Shown here: positions 23,560-35,224 of the stretch, in pieces
Position numbering within the stretch: position 1 is the stretch's first letter
Layout: each line of letters begins with the position of its first letter
Assembly: GCA_015680685.1 (NCBI GenBank)
Contig: MNCI01026654.1
Span: 63,110-127,109 of the forward strand
Origin: Gnetum montanum
Taxonomy: Eukaryota; Streptophyta; Gnetopsida; Gnetales; Gnetaceae
Direction: 5' to 3'
DNA: 64,000 nucleotides
The notes under the pieces: model-generated
Databases searched by the model: none
What the model saw: only the letters and a program-made list of their open reading frames with translations
Told to the model about the DNA's origin: nothing
Made by a program: the position numbers and the translations under genes

Positions 23560-24150
23560 ATATAGTTTGTCTAGCTTCCTATTCCTAATAAAGATGACCT
23601 TTCTCAAATATTTCTGATACTAATGTTTCCTCAAATTTTGTTATGAAGTTAAGATTTTAGGACATCCAAATTCATCTTGAAGATCATTGGAAAACAACCT
23701 TCATAATTCCAAGAGCTCTCTATGAATGGACAATCCTACACTTTAGTATCAAGACTACCCCCTATATTTTCCAAAAATGAATGGATCGTATCTTTAACAA
23801 ATAACCTTTTATTTTAGTATACATAGATGATATTTTAATTATGATTAAAAACCCTCAACTACATGTAGAGCATCTCCAAATCTTTAAATAGTTTGTTTAT
23901 GAAAATGAATTAGGTCTTTCTCCAACAAAAATGACTAATGCTCAAAGCTCTATCCAATTCCTAGGAATAGATATACAAAATTGGACAATTCCACTACAAC
24001 CACATATCCTAGAGTCAATAAAAATTTTTCCTAATGTGATTCAAGGTAGAACACAAATACAATGGTTCCTAGGTTGTGTAAACTATGTTTCTAGGTTGTA
24101 CAAACATTTAGCACTAGACCAAAAACTTCTAAATGTATAGCTTAAACAAA
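23560..24150 (+). pseudogene. RT palm (right viral copy)
   Basis: After the insert, the viral polymerase resumes. The RT lead-in is broken by frameshifts but the segment RALYEWTILHFSIKT and the catalytic YIDD (23820-23831) are plain. The block 23931-24140 has IQFLGIDIQNWTIPLQPHI, the thumb/connection start. It matches the left arm's 12660-13080. The family is caulimovirid by its link to the upstream movement and coat-like regions and by the lack of integrase. Confidence 0.75.
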
Positions 24151-24199
24151 ATCCTCCTTGGCGCCTGAAACACATACCTATAGTCTCTGATAAAAAGAA

Positions 24200-24640
24200 C
24201 CAATGCACTAATCTCTAGTGATCACAATTATTCATAGATGGTAAGCTACTTTTAGAGATAGACACTTCATAGAAATTCTTGGGTGCTAGCCTCAAAGAAT
24301 AAAAGTATAATGTTATATGTATATGTAGGTACACATCAAGAAAATTTACAAAGTCCAAACTTAATTACCACAATAACCACAAGGAATTGTTGGCTATTAT
24401 CAAATGTATAAAAAAATTTCGGTTGTTTTCATAGAATACCCATTTTATCATCTAAAGTGACCTTAGATATTTTAATAAATATTTAAGTAGTAAAGCTTTA
24501 AATAAAGTTGCACACACAAGACTTATTTAGTGGGCTTTGTATTTAGCAAATGTTTATTTTTCTACTAAATATATTAATGATAAGCATAATAGTTTAGTGG
24601 AATTTCTAATAAGAGAGTAGTAACTCTCTTAGAACTGTTT
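24200..24640 (+). pseudogene. RNase H (right viral copy)
   Basis: Pieces in one frame with stops read FLGASLKE, then NYHNNHKELLAIIKCIKKF (the ELLAI helix with its Glu), and later NSLVEFLIRE, the tail typical of pararetroviral RNase H. The first catalytic Asp lies in DTS just before a stop. It directly follows RT, as expected. Confidence 0.65.
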
Positions 24641-25520
24641 GTCTATTTTCATAGATTTGTTAATAAGGGAAGGCTAGACTTTAAGGTCTTTCCAACATCT
24701 TAGGTATTATAATAGGAATAAAACTCAAATGGAAATTCTTCTTCAAGAAACCTTTTAGGACCAGTGGAAAGAAAGTTACAACTAGTTTATCTAAGATCTA
24801 TCTTAAACATCACAATCGTCATAGGTATACACTATTAGTTACCATGCAAGTTTAACTGATCTAGATCCTAATCAAAAAATCTAATTCTATACTAGGATGG
24901 AGGTGCATATTCTTTATTTTCTTCCTTAGAACACACCTTTAATTAAATTAGGTATCAACCATCCTCTTTTCCTATATACAAGATTGAATTAAATACCTAG
25001 ATAATTCCAAATGAAACCTTTTAGTTATGGTGGAATTAGTTTGGTCATATGCCTTCCTATTATCACCCTTCCTATCCTAACTATCTTTATGAATGATGGA
25101 ATGAACCTAATGGAGATTACCTCTTCTGTGGAAATTTCCAAGCTAGGAGTCCATATATCAAAATATTTTCTAAACCACTAGAATATTTTATCACCTCCTA
25201 TATTTCCAAATCTCTTGATTAGAATGCCCCATATTGGTTTTCCTTCTATCATGAAGTATATACCCTAAACCCACATGACATTAATTGGCATTGTCTCATC
25301 CATTCACTAGTGCCCTACACTCTAAAAATGACATGTTTAGATCCAAGGATGAATATCATGCATTGGTATGGAGACTCTATCAAATCTTGATATATTTTTG
25401 GGGTTTCTTCTTCTCCAATAAAACTAGATGTTTGGAATTCACCTCCACCAAATGATGAAGTTAGTTTACATGGGATCAATTAAACATGCCTTCAATCATT
25501 CCATGCATGAACTCTATCTT
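24640..25520 (+). other. Downstream viral-copy sequence, no gene assigned
   Basis: Pairs with 11880-12560 in the left arm over nearly its full length (for example the stretch with AAACATCAC near 24810). No frame is long enough to assign. It may be a 3' ORF or non-coding end of the virus. Confidence 0.5.
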
Positions 25521-25739
25521 GTTAAGAACCTCCATCGATGATTTCATATAAAATGTAGAGGTTGATGCTTAGGGAAGAGGTTCATGCACTACAAGAAGTA
25601 TAACCATCAACTAAAAATTAAAAATCAAATTCAACATAAAACTATATGATATAACACATAAAATAAAATTCATAAATACTTGGAACACCATGCACGATGT
25701 TAGCATGAGGTACATCATTAAATTTTAAGTGTTAAAATA

Positions 25740-28020
25740 TGACATCCAAGGCCTCTAATGCTTCATTGGACATTGATTCAACCCCGTCTTATTACCTTAG
25801 TGCCTCCTCCTCTTGCCATTTTCTCTCTACCTCTACTACAGCCTTGACTACAAGTTCTTGAACTTTACCTAAAAGAATGGTAAAGGCAAGATGTTGAACA
25901 AGTGAGTAATTTTACCTAAAAATAATATAATAAAATAAATATGCATACAACATAACATAAAATATATATAAAATAACATAAAAACCAAAAAACTAAAATG
26001 CAACTAAAACATAGTTGATATAATGTGATGGCCCTAACCAATCCCAAGAGAGATCTTTTTTTTCATTGGTTGCTTCATAACTATAATGATCTTCTCACCC
26101 AATGGCTACTTCAACTTTACCTTGGCTATACCATCAATCTCTACATGCAACTCCTTAACTTTTTAGGCATTCGCATAGGAAATATGGGGTTCAATCCCCA
26201 TGTTTTTAGGGGAATAACAATTTACACCATTAAATCTTTTAGTGATAATAGAAAACAATTTCCTAATGTTCTCCACTAGTGGATTTTGAACCTACATGGC
26301 TAGAATGAAGTGTTTCACCCAAGGTTTAGAAAATTGGAATGTACATCACTAGGAATTCCATGAACCTCATTAGATATGCAACAAAAAATTTAAAATGCAT
26401 ATGGCTTATCATCTCAAGATTTTTCTAGAATTTTAGGATCTCATCCTATAGCCTAGAGACCAAGTGAGTAGCCTAGTTGAATTAAGCATCCTCGATGAGA
26501 ACATTCTTCATGGCCTAAGCCTTTTGAATATAAAGGATATTTTTCTGTGAAAACAACATGGGAAACACTCTAAAATAGAACAATGGATACATCTTGTTAG
26601 CCTCTACAACCTAACACTACTCTAGAGACAAACCACCACTACCACGATGAGTGTTTAGCCATTTTCCCACCTTGTTCTTGTGATCCACCTCTTTGCCTAT
26701 CTTTGTGGAAACTTTGATGCCATCACAAGGTATGCTAAAGAGGTCTTTGAATGTAGATTTATTAATGGATAAAGTGACAAGTACATCATGAACATGAGAG
26801 ATGAATTTCTTGACTCATTTGGCAAAGGAGTCAATGATAGTCACAATCTCTACTATAGGCATGGATGGATTAGAAACCATAAAAAGATTGAAGAAACCTA
26901 CATTGATAATCTTTTCTTAGATCTCCCTAAGTACTCTACTAGCTAGCCACTCCTACACTACATCTACTTCATCCCACATAAGGATAAGTGTCTCCTTTTC
27001 ATGTCCTAAAGTAATCATGTGAATAGTAGATTTTAGCACAAGCTCTGCAACATAACATGGACAACCAATTAGCCTTCAAGCAAGACCACATCACATAGGA
27101 CAAATAAAGAAAATAATAATAAAAATAATAATAATATATAACAAAAGATATATTAAAAATTAAGTACATAGCCAACATAGCCAAAATTGTAAATTAAAAT
27201 CATAATTACATAGCCAAAATCAATTAAAATATTAAAGTCTAGGTATCCAGAAAAAAACACAACTAAAGAACATTGACATTAATAACAAAAAAATTAAATA
27301 TGAATATTTTAAGTTGCTTACTTAGTCAAAGCAACATTGGGGCCTTGAAAACCACAAGTGCATGAGCACTTAAGTCTAGAATGCTCCACCAAGCATGAGT
27401 GGTCCCATTGTCCATACCCTAGTAGTAGGCTTGGGAGTACCCTAATGTATATCTACCTACCAAAATAATCTTTTAGATGCTCCAATACCATAAACCTCAT
27501 GGATGTACCTTGAGAAAAAGCCTCCAAGGTAGTATGGGCCAAGGGTAAGACTTGGTCATTTTTTATCAATCTATCATAATCTACCCTATACTTCCATCAC
27601 ATAAATTAAATTTAATGTAACCAAGTAGTCTAATAAAAATAAAGATGAATAAAAATTAGGAAAATACTTATGCTTGTAGGTGATAGAAAGTTCCTACAGG
27701 ATTTTGGAACAAAGTGTTAACATGGTGACCTATCATCAATGTGTTTTTGGCATTATATTGAGAAAACTCTGGCATATTCCAAATATGGAATAACTTGTGC
27801 ATTCCTAGAGTATACATTCCATTATGAAAATCATCCTCCACATGAGTGTTACGATTATCCACAATGAATTTGGCCATGAGACTAGTGGACCAGGGTAGTA
27901 AAGTCTCTACAATAATGGCTACGATATCTGAGGCCAAGCATGACCATAAAATCATGCTAAAATGATTAAGAAGGAAGGCCAAGAATACTTTGTCCCTAGG
28001 CCTAAAAAAATGGACCATGA
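25740..28020 (-). pseudogene. Decayed multi-exon gene, family unknown
   Basis: Four minus-strand pieces look coding and are separated by AT-rich stretches with plausible splice signals. Piece one, 27668-28018, is a clean open stretch starting MVHFFRPRDKVFLAFLL. Piece two is about 27318-27600 and ends at a GTAAG-type donor. Piece three, about 26290-27055, follows TTATGTTGCAG and reads on through VEIVTIIDSFAKWVKKFIS with stops at Gln-type positions. Piece four, about 25750-25880, follows TTCTTTTAG and has a Glu/Lys-rich helix with VEVERKWQEEEAL. I do not recognise the family. The intron-like layout suggests a host gene or DNA-transposon gene. Expression or homologs are not known. Confidence 0.4.
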
Positions 28021-30100
28021 TCTAGGATAATATTAGTGCAAAAAATATTATCCTAGGATGCTAATATAACATAGAATCCCAACCAGCTCAATGACCACTA
28101 AGATGGGTTTCAAGAAGGCCTTGCACAACCGAAAAATAACCATTACAAAACATTGCATGATCAAGAACAAAAATTTAAAAATTCCTAATAAAATTACAAA
28201 CATGATTTCAACATTCTCCCATAAAATTTAACAATTCAATTTACAAGTTACTATCATTAAAATAGAAAACAAAATTTAACTAAAATCAAACAAGAAACAA
28301 ATGGTCTATTAACAATTGATGACAATCTCATGGTAGAAATGTGCATGAAAAATTATAGAAATTTTATGTCAAATATTGAAACTATGAGAATAATCTTGTA
28401 ATGAGTTTCAACCCATGATTAAAAATGGATTAAAATTTCAAACTTGAATTCAATGAAAATTTATACTAGGAATCTTAGTTTACAATGAAACAGTTGCACT
28501 AAAAACTCTAGGAGAGCTAGGTAAAATTTCAAAAAAAATTAAAATTTATTGAAAATAAACATAAAACATGTAAATAACCATTAAAATCCAAAACCACTAA
28601 CAATAAAACTCAAAAATTATACTATACAATCTCGAAGGCTTGCAATTTCAATAGCTAAAACTACAACTATATAGGTTAGTTCTTACTAACAAAAAAATGA
28701 TAAAATTTTACCAAAAAAATCATTCTAAGTCTATCTAGTATAAATACACATAAAACAAATCCTATCCCAACATTACAATAGTGAACATAAAAAAATTTTA
28801 AAAGCAACCCAAAATCCCTTTGAATTTTTTCTCAAAAAAACCCAATTTGTAGTAAAACCATTGAAAAGTTTTTTAAAAAATTCAAAAAAATTACAAAACC
28901 AATGTAAGACCCTCCCACATACTTCTAGAAATACCCAAGAGGCTAGGAATTTAATGAAAAAACTACTAAAGTATATATTGTCGATTTTGGAGGAGTAAAA
29001 AAAGTTCAAAATCAAAAAATCACTATGCATTGGTCTATTGAAAAATCATAAAAAAGTAACCATAGTTCCAAAATTAGTTATTCAAATTTTTTTACTATTT
29101 TTAAATAGTGTACAATAAAAATATGTCATAAAAAATTAAAAATTTTACATTGGTTTCTTAAAAAAAATTGGAAAGTGTCACTACTTTTTCAATAAAAATA
29201 GTGAAAACGCATAGGATGAGTTTGAATAAAAATTTAAAATTTTGTAGAAGAAGGACCTAAGGCCAAAATAGTAATGTGAACACATTGAAATAGCCTAAAT
29301 GCAACATTTAATTCATACAAAGTAAAAAATTTCATAACACACATGATCTAGACACCATAAAATGCCTAAATATTTGATCAAAGATCAACAAAAAATGGTT
29401 AAAGAAGGGTACTTGGAAATCATGTTGGATGATCATTCACCTATGGATGGTCTTGGAAGGTAATAAATACCTTTGGCAGCAATGTTTACCTCCTCTAGGG
29501 CTTTGTTCTTGCTCATTCCTCCTTGTCTCTTCAACATCTTAGGTACGTAAGCATAAAAACCTTCAACTCCTTTATACCTCTTGCAATTGTGCTACCTTTA
29601 TGATGAAGTGTGGAAAAACTATGATGAGAATTCATGGGATGTATGCCAAGAATAGTTGATAAACCTCAATACCAATTGAGTCCTATGAAGACTAGGATAG
29701 GAAGAATGATTTGCATAAACTTTTGCAAAGAAAAAGCCTTCCAACACTTATGCACTAGTGTCATAACGATCATGCCCAAAACTCCCACATAGCACCCAAA
29801 GGATTCCATGTTCACATATAAAAAGTAAAAACTATGTTGAGTTTGTGAAAAATTTAATGCCTGATGACAATTTAAACTTGGGTGGACCCCACTAGGTGAC
29901 TTCAAAATAAACAAATTAAAATTCTAATACAATGGGATTTATAACTTCCAACAAAAGATACAATGGGATTAATGCCCAAATAAGCCTTGCAATGAGTTCC
30001 AAGAACCTACCGTGACCAAGACACACCTTCTAGTTTCCCATCCTTAGTACATTGGAGCCAATGAAACTCTATCCAAAATTGGAAATAAAATATTAAAAAC
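28021..30100. other. AT-rich DNA, no gene seen
   Basis: Dense A/T runs with short, low-complexity frames on the minus strand (for example 28773-29030, Phe/Asn-rich), none resembling a family. No terminal repeats identified. Confidence 0.5.
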
Positions 30101-30149
30101 AAAGGATTTTGAGCATCAAGAAAGGCCAAAACACATGTAACATAAGATA

Positions 30150-31500
30150 TTTTTTGATTACTATGCTAGCTAAGCAGAAAAGTATGTTTGCTAACATAGT
30201 TTTACTGAGGATGAAAATAATCAACATTAACTAGAGCTCCAATCAACCTCAAAATAACCACATCAAGCCTAAACCTCTGGTAGCTTTAGAACTTCGTAGA
30301 ACCTATTGAAAGATTTTAAAATCCATTATTCTTGAGAAAATACACTAGAAAAGGAAAAAACTACACTAGAGAGTGTATCTTTCTAGATATTAACCATCAT
30401 AGAAATTAATAAAGCATTAAACAACCTTCAAAATGGCAAACCCTAGCCTCCATACCTTCCTAGAGTCCATGGTGACCTTGGAAAGCCAAATAATAAGTTA
30501 AAAACAAATAAAAACTCATGAAAACCTAAGAGATATGATAGAAGAGGCCAGAAATATAGTAGCCATTGTATATTTTCTTAAAAAATCTAAGAATAAGCTA
30601 TCAACTAGTTAAATTGACCTTTAAATGCATCAATTTAACCCCAAAACCTTGTTGAAACCTTTGATGGCCATTAAACCCTGAAAATTGAGTTAAAATGGCC
30701 AAAATTAGTCATCTTGTTCAAAAATATAGTGGAGGCATTGAAAAATATGCTGGCCAATGTAATTTTTAGAAGTGGAAAAATCAAGGTTCTAATGAGCTTT
30801 AGAATCAATAGTTTTGAGCCTAAACCATAGCTGTAAATAGCAACAACCCTAGGAGCCCAAAACCTAGTCGATTGACCCTTCAAACTATTCAAAAACCAAG
30901 ATTTCATTAAAACTATGCTTGCTAGCATAGTTTTTATTTCCAAGGCCAATTTGACAATCTAGTCACATTTTGAATTACCTAAAACTTGACTAGAGAAGCC
31001 TAGAACCATTGAGCTTGAAACCAACTGCCATTTGATCTTACTTTAGGCATGAATACATTGGAACTAGGCAAAAATACACTATCTAGTGCATGTTAAAGAT
31101 CTAGGGTTCCAAACTTCACTTTCATTAACTTATTTTGACCTCCAAATGACCATTCGATAACCTTGACACTCCTACCCTACCCTAAGAATTTGATAGAGAA
31201 ATAATTTCAAACTTGAGACATCATAAATCAATTTTTTATATAAAACTACACTAGAACTAGGGAACAATATGTCGGCTAGTATAGTTTTCAGCTTTTGGCA
31301 CCATTTGGGACCTTTAGGAGGTCAAATTGACATCAAAGTTAACCAGTTTCCACTCCCAGTTCAATGCCCTATTAATCTAGGTGACTAGAACTCCAAAACT
31401 AGTCCTAATGAACCTTGGAAATTACATTTTATCAAAAAATACATTGGATCTTGTCAAAAATACATTATCCAGCATATTATTTATGTGTTCTAAGGTATTT
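30150..31500. repeat. Spaced palindromic motif family
   Basis: A motif close to CTAGCATAGTTTT, often paired with its complement, recurs about seven times. One full palindrome is at 30909-30935 (arms AAAACTATGC and GCTAGCATAGTTTT). Others are near 30170-30225, 30350-30395, 30745-30770, 31070-31090, 31243-31290 and 31445-31480. Between them the DNA is unrelated by eye. No gene found. Confidence 0.45.
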
Positions 31501-31689
31501 TTCTAAAAGAACCTAATTTTTTCCTCAAAACAAGCTTAAAATAACCTCCCCAAGTGTCCAAACTCTTCCATCAACCTTGAAGCCCTCCATTGTGGCCTGC
31601 TAAGGCATAAAACTAGAAAAATGTAATCCTAATTGATCACTATTGATCATTTTTTAATACATGTTAGCCACCTCAACTAGTCTAGCCTT

Positions 31690-32060
31690 GTTCCATTGTG
31701 TTTTGACTTGATTTGACCTTGTTTCCTATTATTGACCATCATTGTTGGCTTTATTTTTATCATTTTCACATCATTTGGCATTTTTCCACTACTTGTTTCT
31801 ATCATTTGACATCATTTAACCTTAGTTGACTTTATTTTACATTATTTTATGAAATTTGACATTTGTATGACCTTTTTGGACATTTCTTGACAACATTTGA
31901 TGGGGCTTGACCATCATTTGATCCCATTTGATCATCATTGAACCTTCATTTGGCCTTATTTTACATAATTTAGCCTTTTTCACCCTATTTTCTTTAACCT
32001 ACCTTTTGTTACCTTTAGTGATCATGTTTGAACCTTATTTGGCCTTTGAGTTAATATGTT
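31690..32060 (+). repeat. Degenerate CATTTGAC-type array
   Basis: Dozens of short units such as CATTTGAC, CATTTGATC and CATTTGGC follow each other at about 10-16 bp spacing. Low-complexity and old. The frame at 31928-32143 is a product of it. Confidence 0.55.
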
Positions 32061-34350
32061 TTAACTTATCCATGCATTATTACTATACTATTTTACTTTA
32101 CTTTGATATTTTTTTCTCATTTTATCACACACGTTCCACTTAATGTGCTTATGATTAATGTGTATTATTGATTATGAACACTTGGAAGTAACTTAGTTTA
32201 CCTTTGAGCTTATGTGGACCTCATGGTAATGTTGAATGATTTGTTGACCTCAATTACTTAGATCTTGAGCTTGAGAGCCTAGTCTACCACATCACCTTTA
32301 TAGAAAAAGGCTCTTGAATGGCCTAAAAACCTAGTTAAAATCTTTGACTTTAAGGTTGGTGACATTAGCAGAACTCTCTAGTTGAGATTCCTATTACAAC
32401 AAACAGTGGTGAGGAGAAAAATCTAAAATTAGATTTCTCACTAGAACCTTAGTAGACTCAAAACATCACCAAGGTCCTCCAAGAGATCATTAAAGCCTTT
32501 CTTAGTCACCAAAGATTATGGCAATAGAGTCTTCAAAGTGGTCAACATGGATGGGAAGAATTGGCCAGTACGGTCAACCATTCTTATCTCAATCCTTATT
32601 ACATCTAAATTGATCTTCTCTATAGGTGAATTAACACTTGACATTAATGACCTTTATAACTTATGGCAAGTGAGGTTGCATGATCTCTCTCTCTATCTCT
32701 CTCTATTAGCACAATGAATGAATTGCAAAACATTGTAAATCTAATGCACATTGCATAAATCTCTCAATGTTGTACTCATAGTAGCCTATGCTAGCCTAGC
32801 TTTCTGGTTATCTCATGTAAGCCTATGCAATGTATGGTAACAACATGTTTTCTTTGTCTTATTTTCTTGTTCTATTGGAGTTGTGCTTGTAGGATGAAGC
32901 TTGAAGGTCATCACAAAGGTGCAAATCATCATAGTAATAAGTTATCATGTGACCTTGATGTGTAAGATTGGGTTAGCTTATCTTGTCATACTAAGAGTTT
33001 ATGTTTCACATCACTTCCATTATTCCTCTTGAGCCATAATCTTGTAGCATAATTATAACCTTCCTTACCCTAAACATCAATGATGACCTATGTTTTGGCA
33101 CTCATGCATTATGGCCATGTGATGTTTTATTTGTCATACTTCACCATCAATTTCATTGAATGTAACACATCTCATTCAATGAGAAAACCAAATCGAGTTT
33201 AGCCTTGGCAATAAAACCTAATGAAGGTTTCACCTTGTAAGAAAAAAGAGAGAAAAATGAGGAGGAAAATTGCCAAAGAAAGTTAAAAAGCCAATGAAGC
33301 CTACAAGATAGATCAATGGCTTCAAACAAGGAAAGGGAAGAACCTAGTGGACAAAGAAGACTTGGAGTGAAATGTTGGTTCCTCAAAAATATTACCGAGT
33401 GACTAACACCTCGAAGCACAAAGAACAAAGACTTCACAATCAACAAGCATGTCTCTACCATACCACAACCATCATGTTAATATGTGGAATTCATTGTTAG
33501 CCATTGTGACCATTTCCTTACAACTAAATATAGCCTGTATCCTATATTATCTCACAATAACCTCATCTCATCATCACAAGCACTCTTCGGCATCATTCAA
33601 TAGCTATAGAATCAAGCATGGGGAAAAAATGTTGGTGATAGACCTATGATGGTGTTTTGAATTCTTTGTCCATGCCTCTTGAGTTAATCCTTAAAACATC
33701 AACAAACAAGGGCCAATGAAATATCACGTAATTCATAGCCTTTGCTATTCAACTTGAGGTAAGATTTTATTGTAAAATGTGATGTTTGCAGTTCATAGGC
33801 TGCAATATCACATACTTTAACTTATTGAGGCTAAAAAATGCCTCATAAGTTATTATTATCTCACTTCCTAAGTGGAAAAAGTTATTTCATGTGTGTATTT
33901 GGGCTTGGGAAGGCTAAAAATGCTTTGGGAATAACCAAATTTTGGTTTTCCATGGGTTTTATGTTGTTCAAAGTAATTAATACGTTGGAAGCACCTACAG
34001 CTAGTGTAGGAATTGTTGGGCTTTGATTTTCACAGTAGGACTAGTGTAGTTTTCATGGAAGCCAGTGTATCTTTCTAAGGCCAATGTAGTTCTGGTGAAG
34101 GCAACATATTTTCTTCAGGCCAACATAATTTTTATAGTACCCAACACATTTTTGATGGCCTTTGTGCATCAAATTTCCACAAATAGAATAGTATGCTAGA
34201 ATTGATGGCTGTCCACACTTACAAATTGCAACAATCTATTAACAATCATGATAGAAAATTTGTAGTACCAAATTAGACATCCATGGATTATTTAAACAAA
34301 GTTTCAACACATGAAAAATAATTTTTGGCAAATCTACATTTGGTTGATGA
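32061..34350. other. Non-coding stretch with a small repeat near its end
   Basis: No supported gene. A TC-rich microsatellite lies near 32686-32705. From about 33990 to 34170, units of roughly 20 bp such as GCCAATGTAGTTCT repeat six times, similar to the motif at 30150-31500. The final GATGA (34346-34350) is the left target-site copy of element B. Confidence 0.45.
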
Positions 34351-35068
34351 TGAGTGGCAAGGTACCCCTACACTCAACTATACGAATACGAGCGTTACAC
34401 ATGCAATTTGGTCGAACTCTGCAGACTAAGTGCCTGCACGCCTTATGGAAAACTTAAGGTTAATCATTCATTGTCTTCTCAGACTTACTTTTATTTTTCA
34501 TGGTTGTATGGTTAAGTAAGTCCGAGGTATGTGATTTTTATATCTTTTATGTTTTATCCCCTATGATAATGAGGTAAAGGGTGAAGAGACTAATTAACTA
34601 ACTTTAACTAACTAACTAAGCCTTAATTAACCTAGCATCAGCATCCATTCCCACTTACCATTCACACCTTGAACCAATGCAACCTTGGTTACCAAACGCT
34701 ATTCATTACTGGGATTACCAAGTGTAACGCACATGCTCAAAGTGGTTGTATTGAATGCACTTAACTATGGGAGAAGGGTTGAGAGAGATTTAATTAACTA
34801 ATAAAGCATTTAGATAATAAACAATAAATAACAATAAATAAATTCCTAATTATCCTATTCCATGCACTACAAGGTTTATCCAAGAAGTTCACCTTTATTT
34901 TTGTACACAAACTTGTGTTCAGGTACAATATTTGCTCAAATAAAGATCCGTTCACTTTGGAGCTCCTACTGTGGGCACATGGAAATTATTCTATCTCTAG
35001 AGAGGCAAAAATGACAAAGTTTCTCTAAGGGATAGATCTAGACCTCTAAACAAGGGAGAGCTGCCTCT

Positions 35069-35076
35069 TATTTATA
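35069..35076 (-). promoter_or_regulatory. TATA box of element B 3' LTR
   Basis: Minus strand TATAAATA; the partner is at 41337-41344. Confidence 0.75.
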
Positions 35077-35089
35077 CACTTGACAGCGC

Positions 35090-35224
35090 ACCACGATATC
35101 ACGTATGCGATATCATAGGGGATGACATGATATCGCATATGCGATATTGTGTAGGATGTGATATCACGGCTGACGAGATATTGCATACACAATATCGTGG
35201 CCCATGCGATATCATGTCCCATCA
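35090..35224 (-). repeat. GATATC palindrome array (element B, 3' LTR U3)
   Basis: Contains the perfect 18-bp palindrome ATATCGCATATGCGATAT at 35130-35147, and several further GCGATATC or GATATCACG units. It fills the short U3 between the LTR end and the TATA box. The partner is 41357-41464, which is shorter and rearranged. Confidence 0.9.

Larger units (their letters stand above)
16680..25520 (+). mobile_element. Endogenous caulimovirid copy, right arm of palindrome
   Basis: A plus-strand copy matching the left arm in inverted orientation. It keeps a longer polymerase region: protease, the N-terminal part of RT, then an interruption of about 2.9 kb with plant receptor-like fragments (20640-23550), then the RT palm and RNase H, and about 0.9 kb further downstream. 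The two copies face away from each other with their leader ends nearly touching. Divergence between the arms is clearly visible, so this is not a recent duplication or a simple assembly fold-back. Confidence 0.75.
34351..35224 (-). repeat. 3' LTR of element B
   Basis: Starts TG, ends CA. TATA box at 35069-35076 (minus TATAAATA). The part upstream of it (35090-35224) is a GATATC-based array. The remainder aligns with the LTR of element A. Confidence 0.9.

Noticed and set aside
26160-26225. tRNA-like stretch with GGGGTTCAATCCCC
   Set aside because: It resembles a T-arm by chance; no matching acceptor stem, D-arm or anticodon arm could be laid out.
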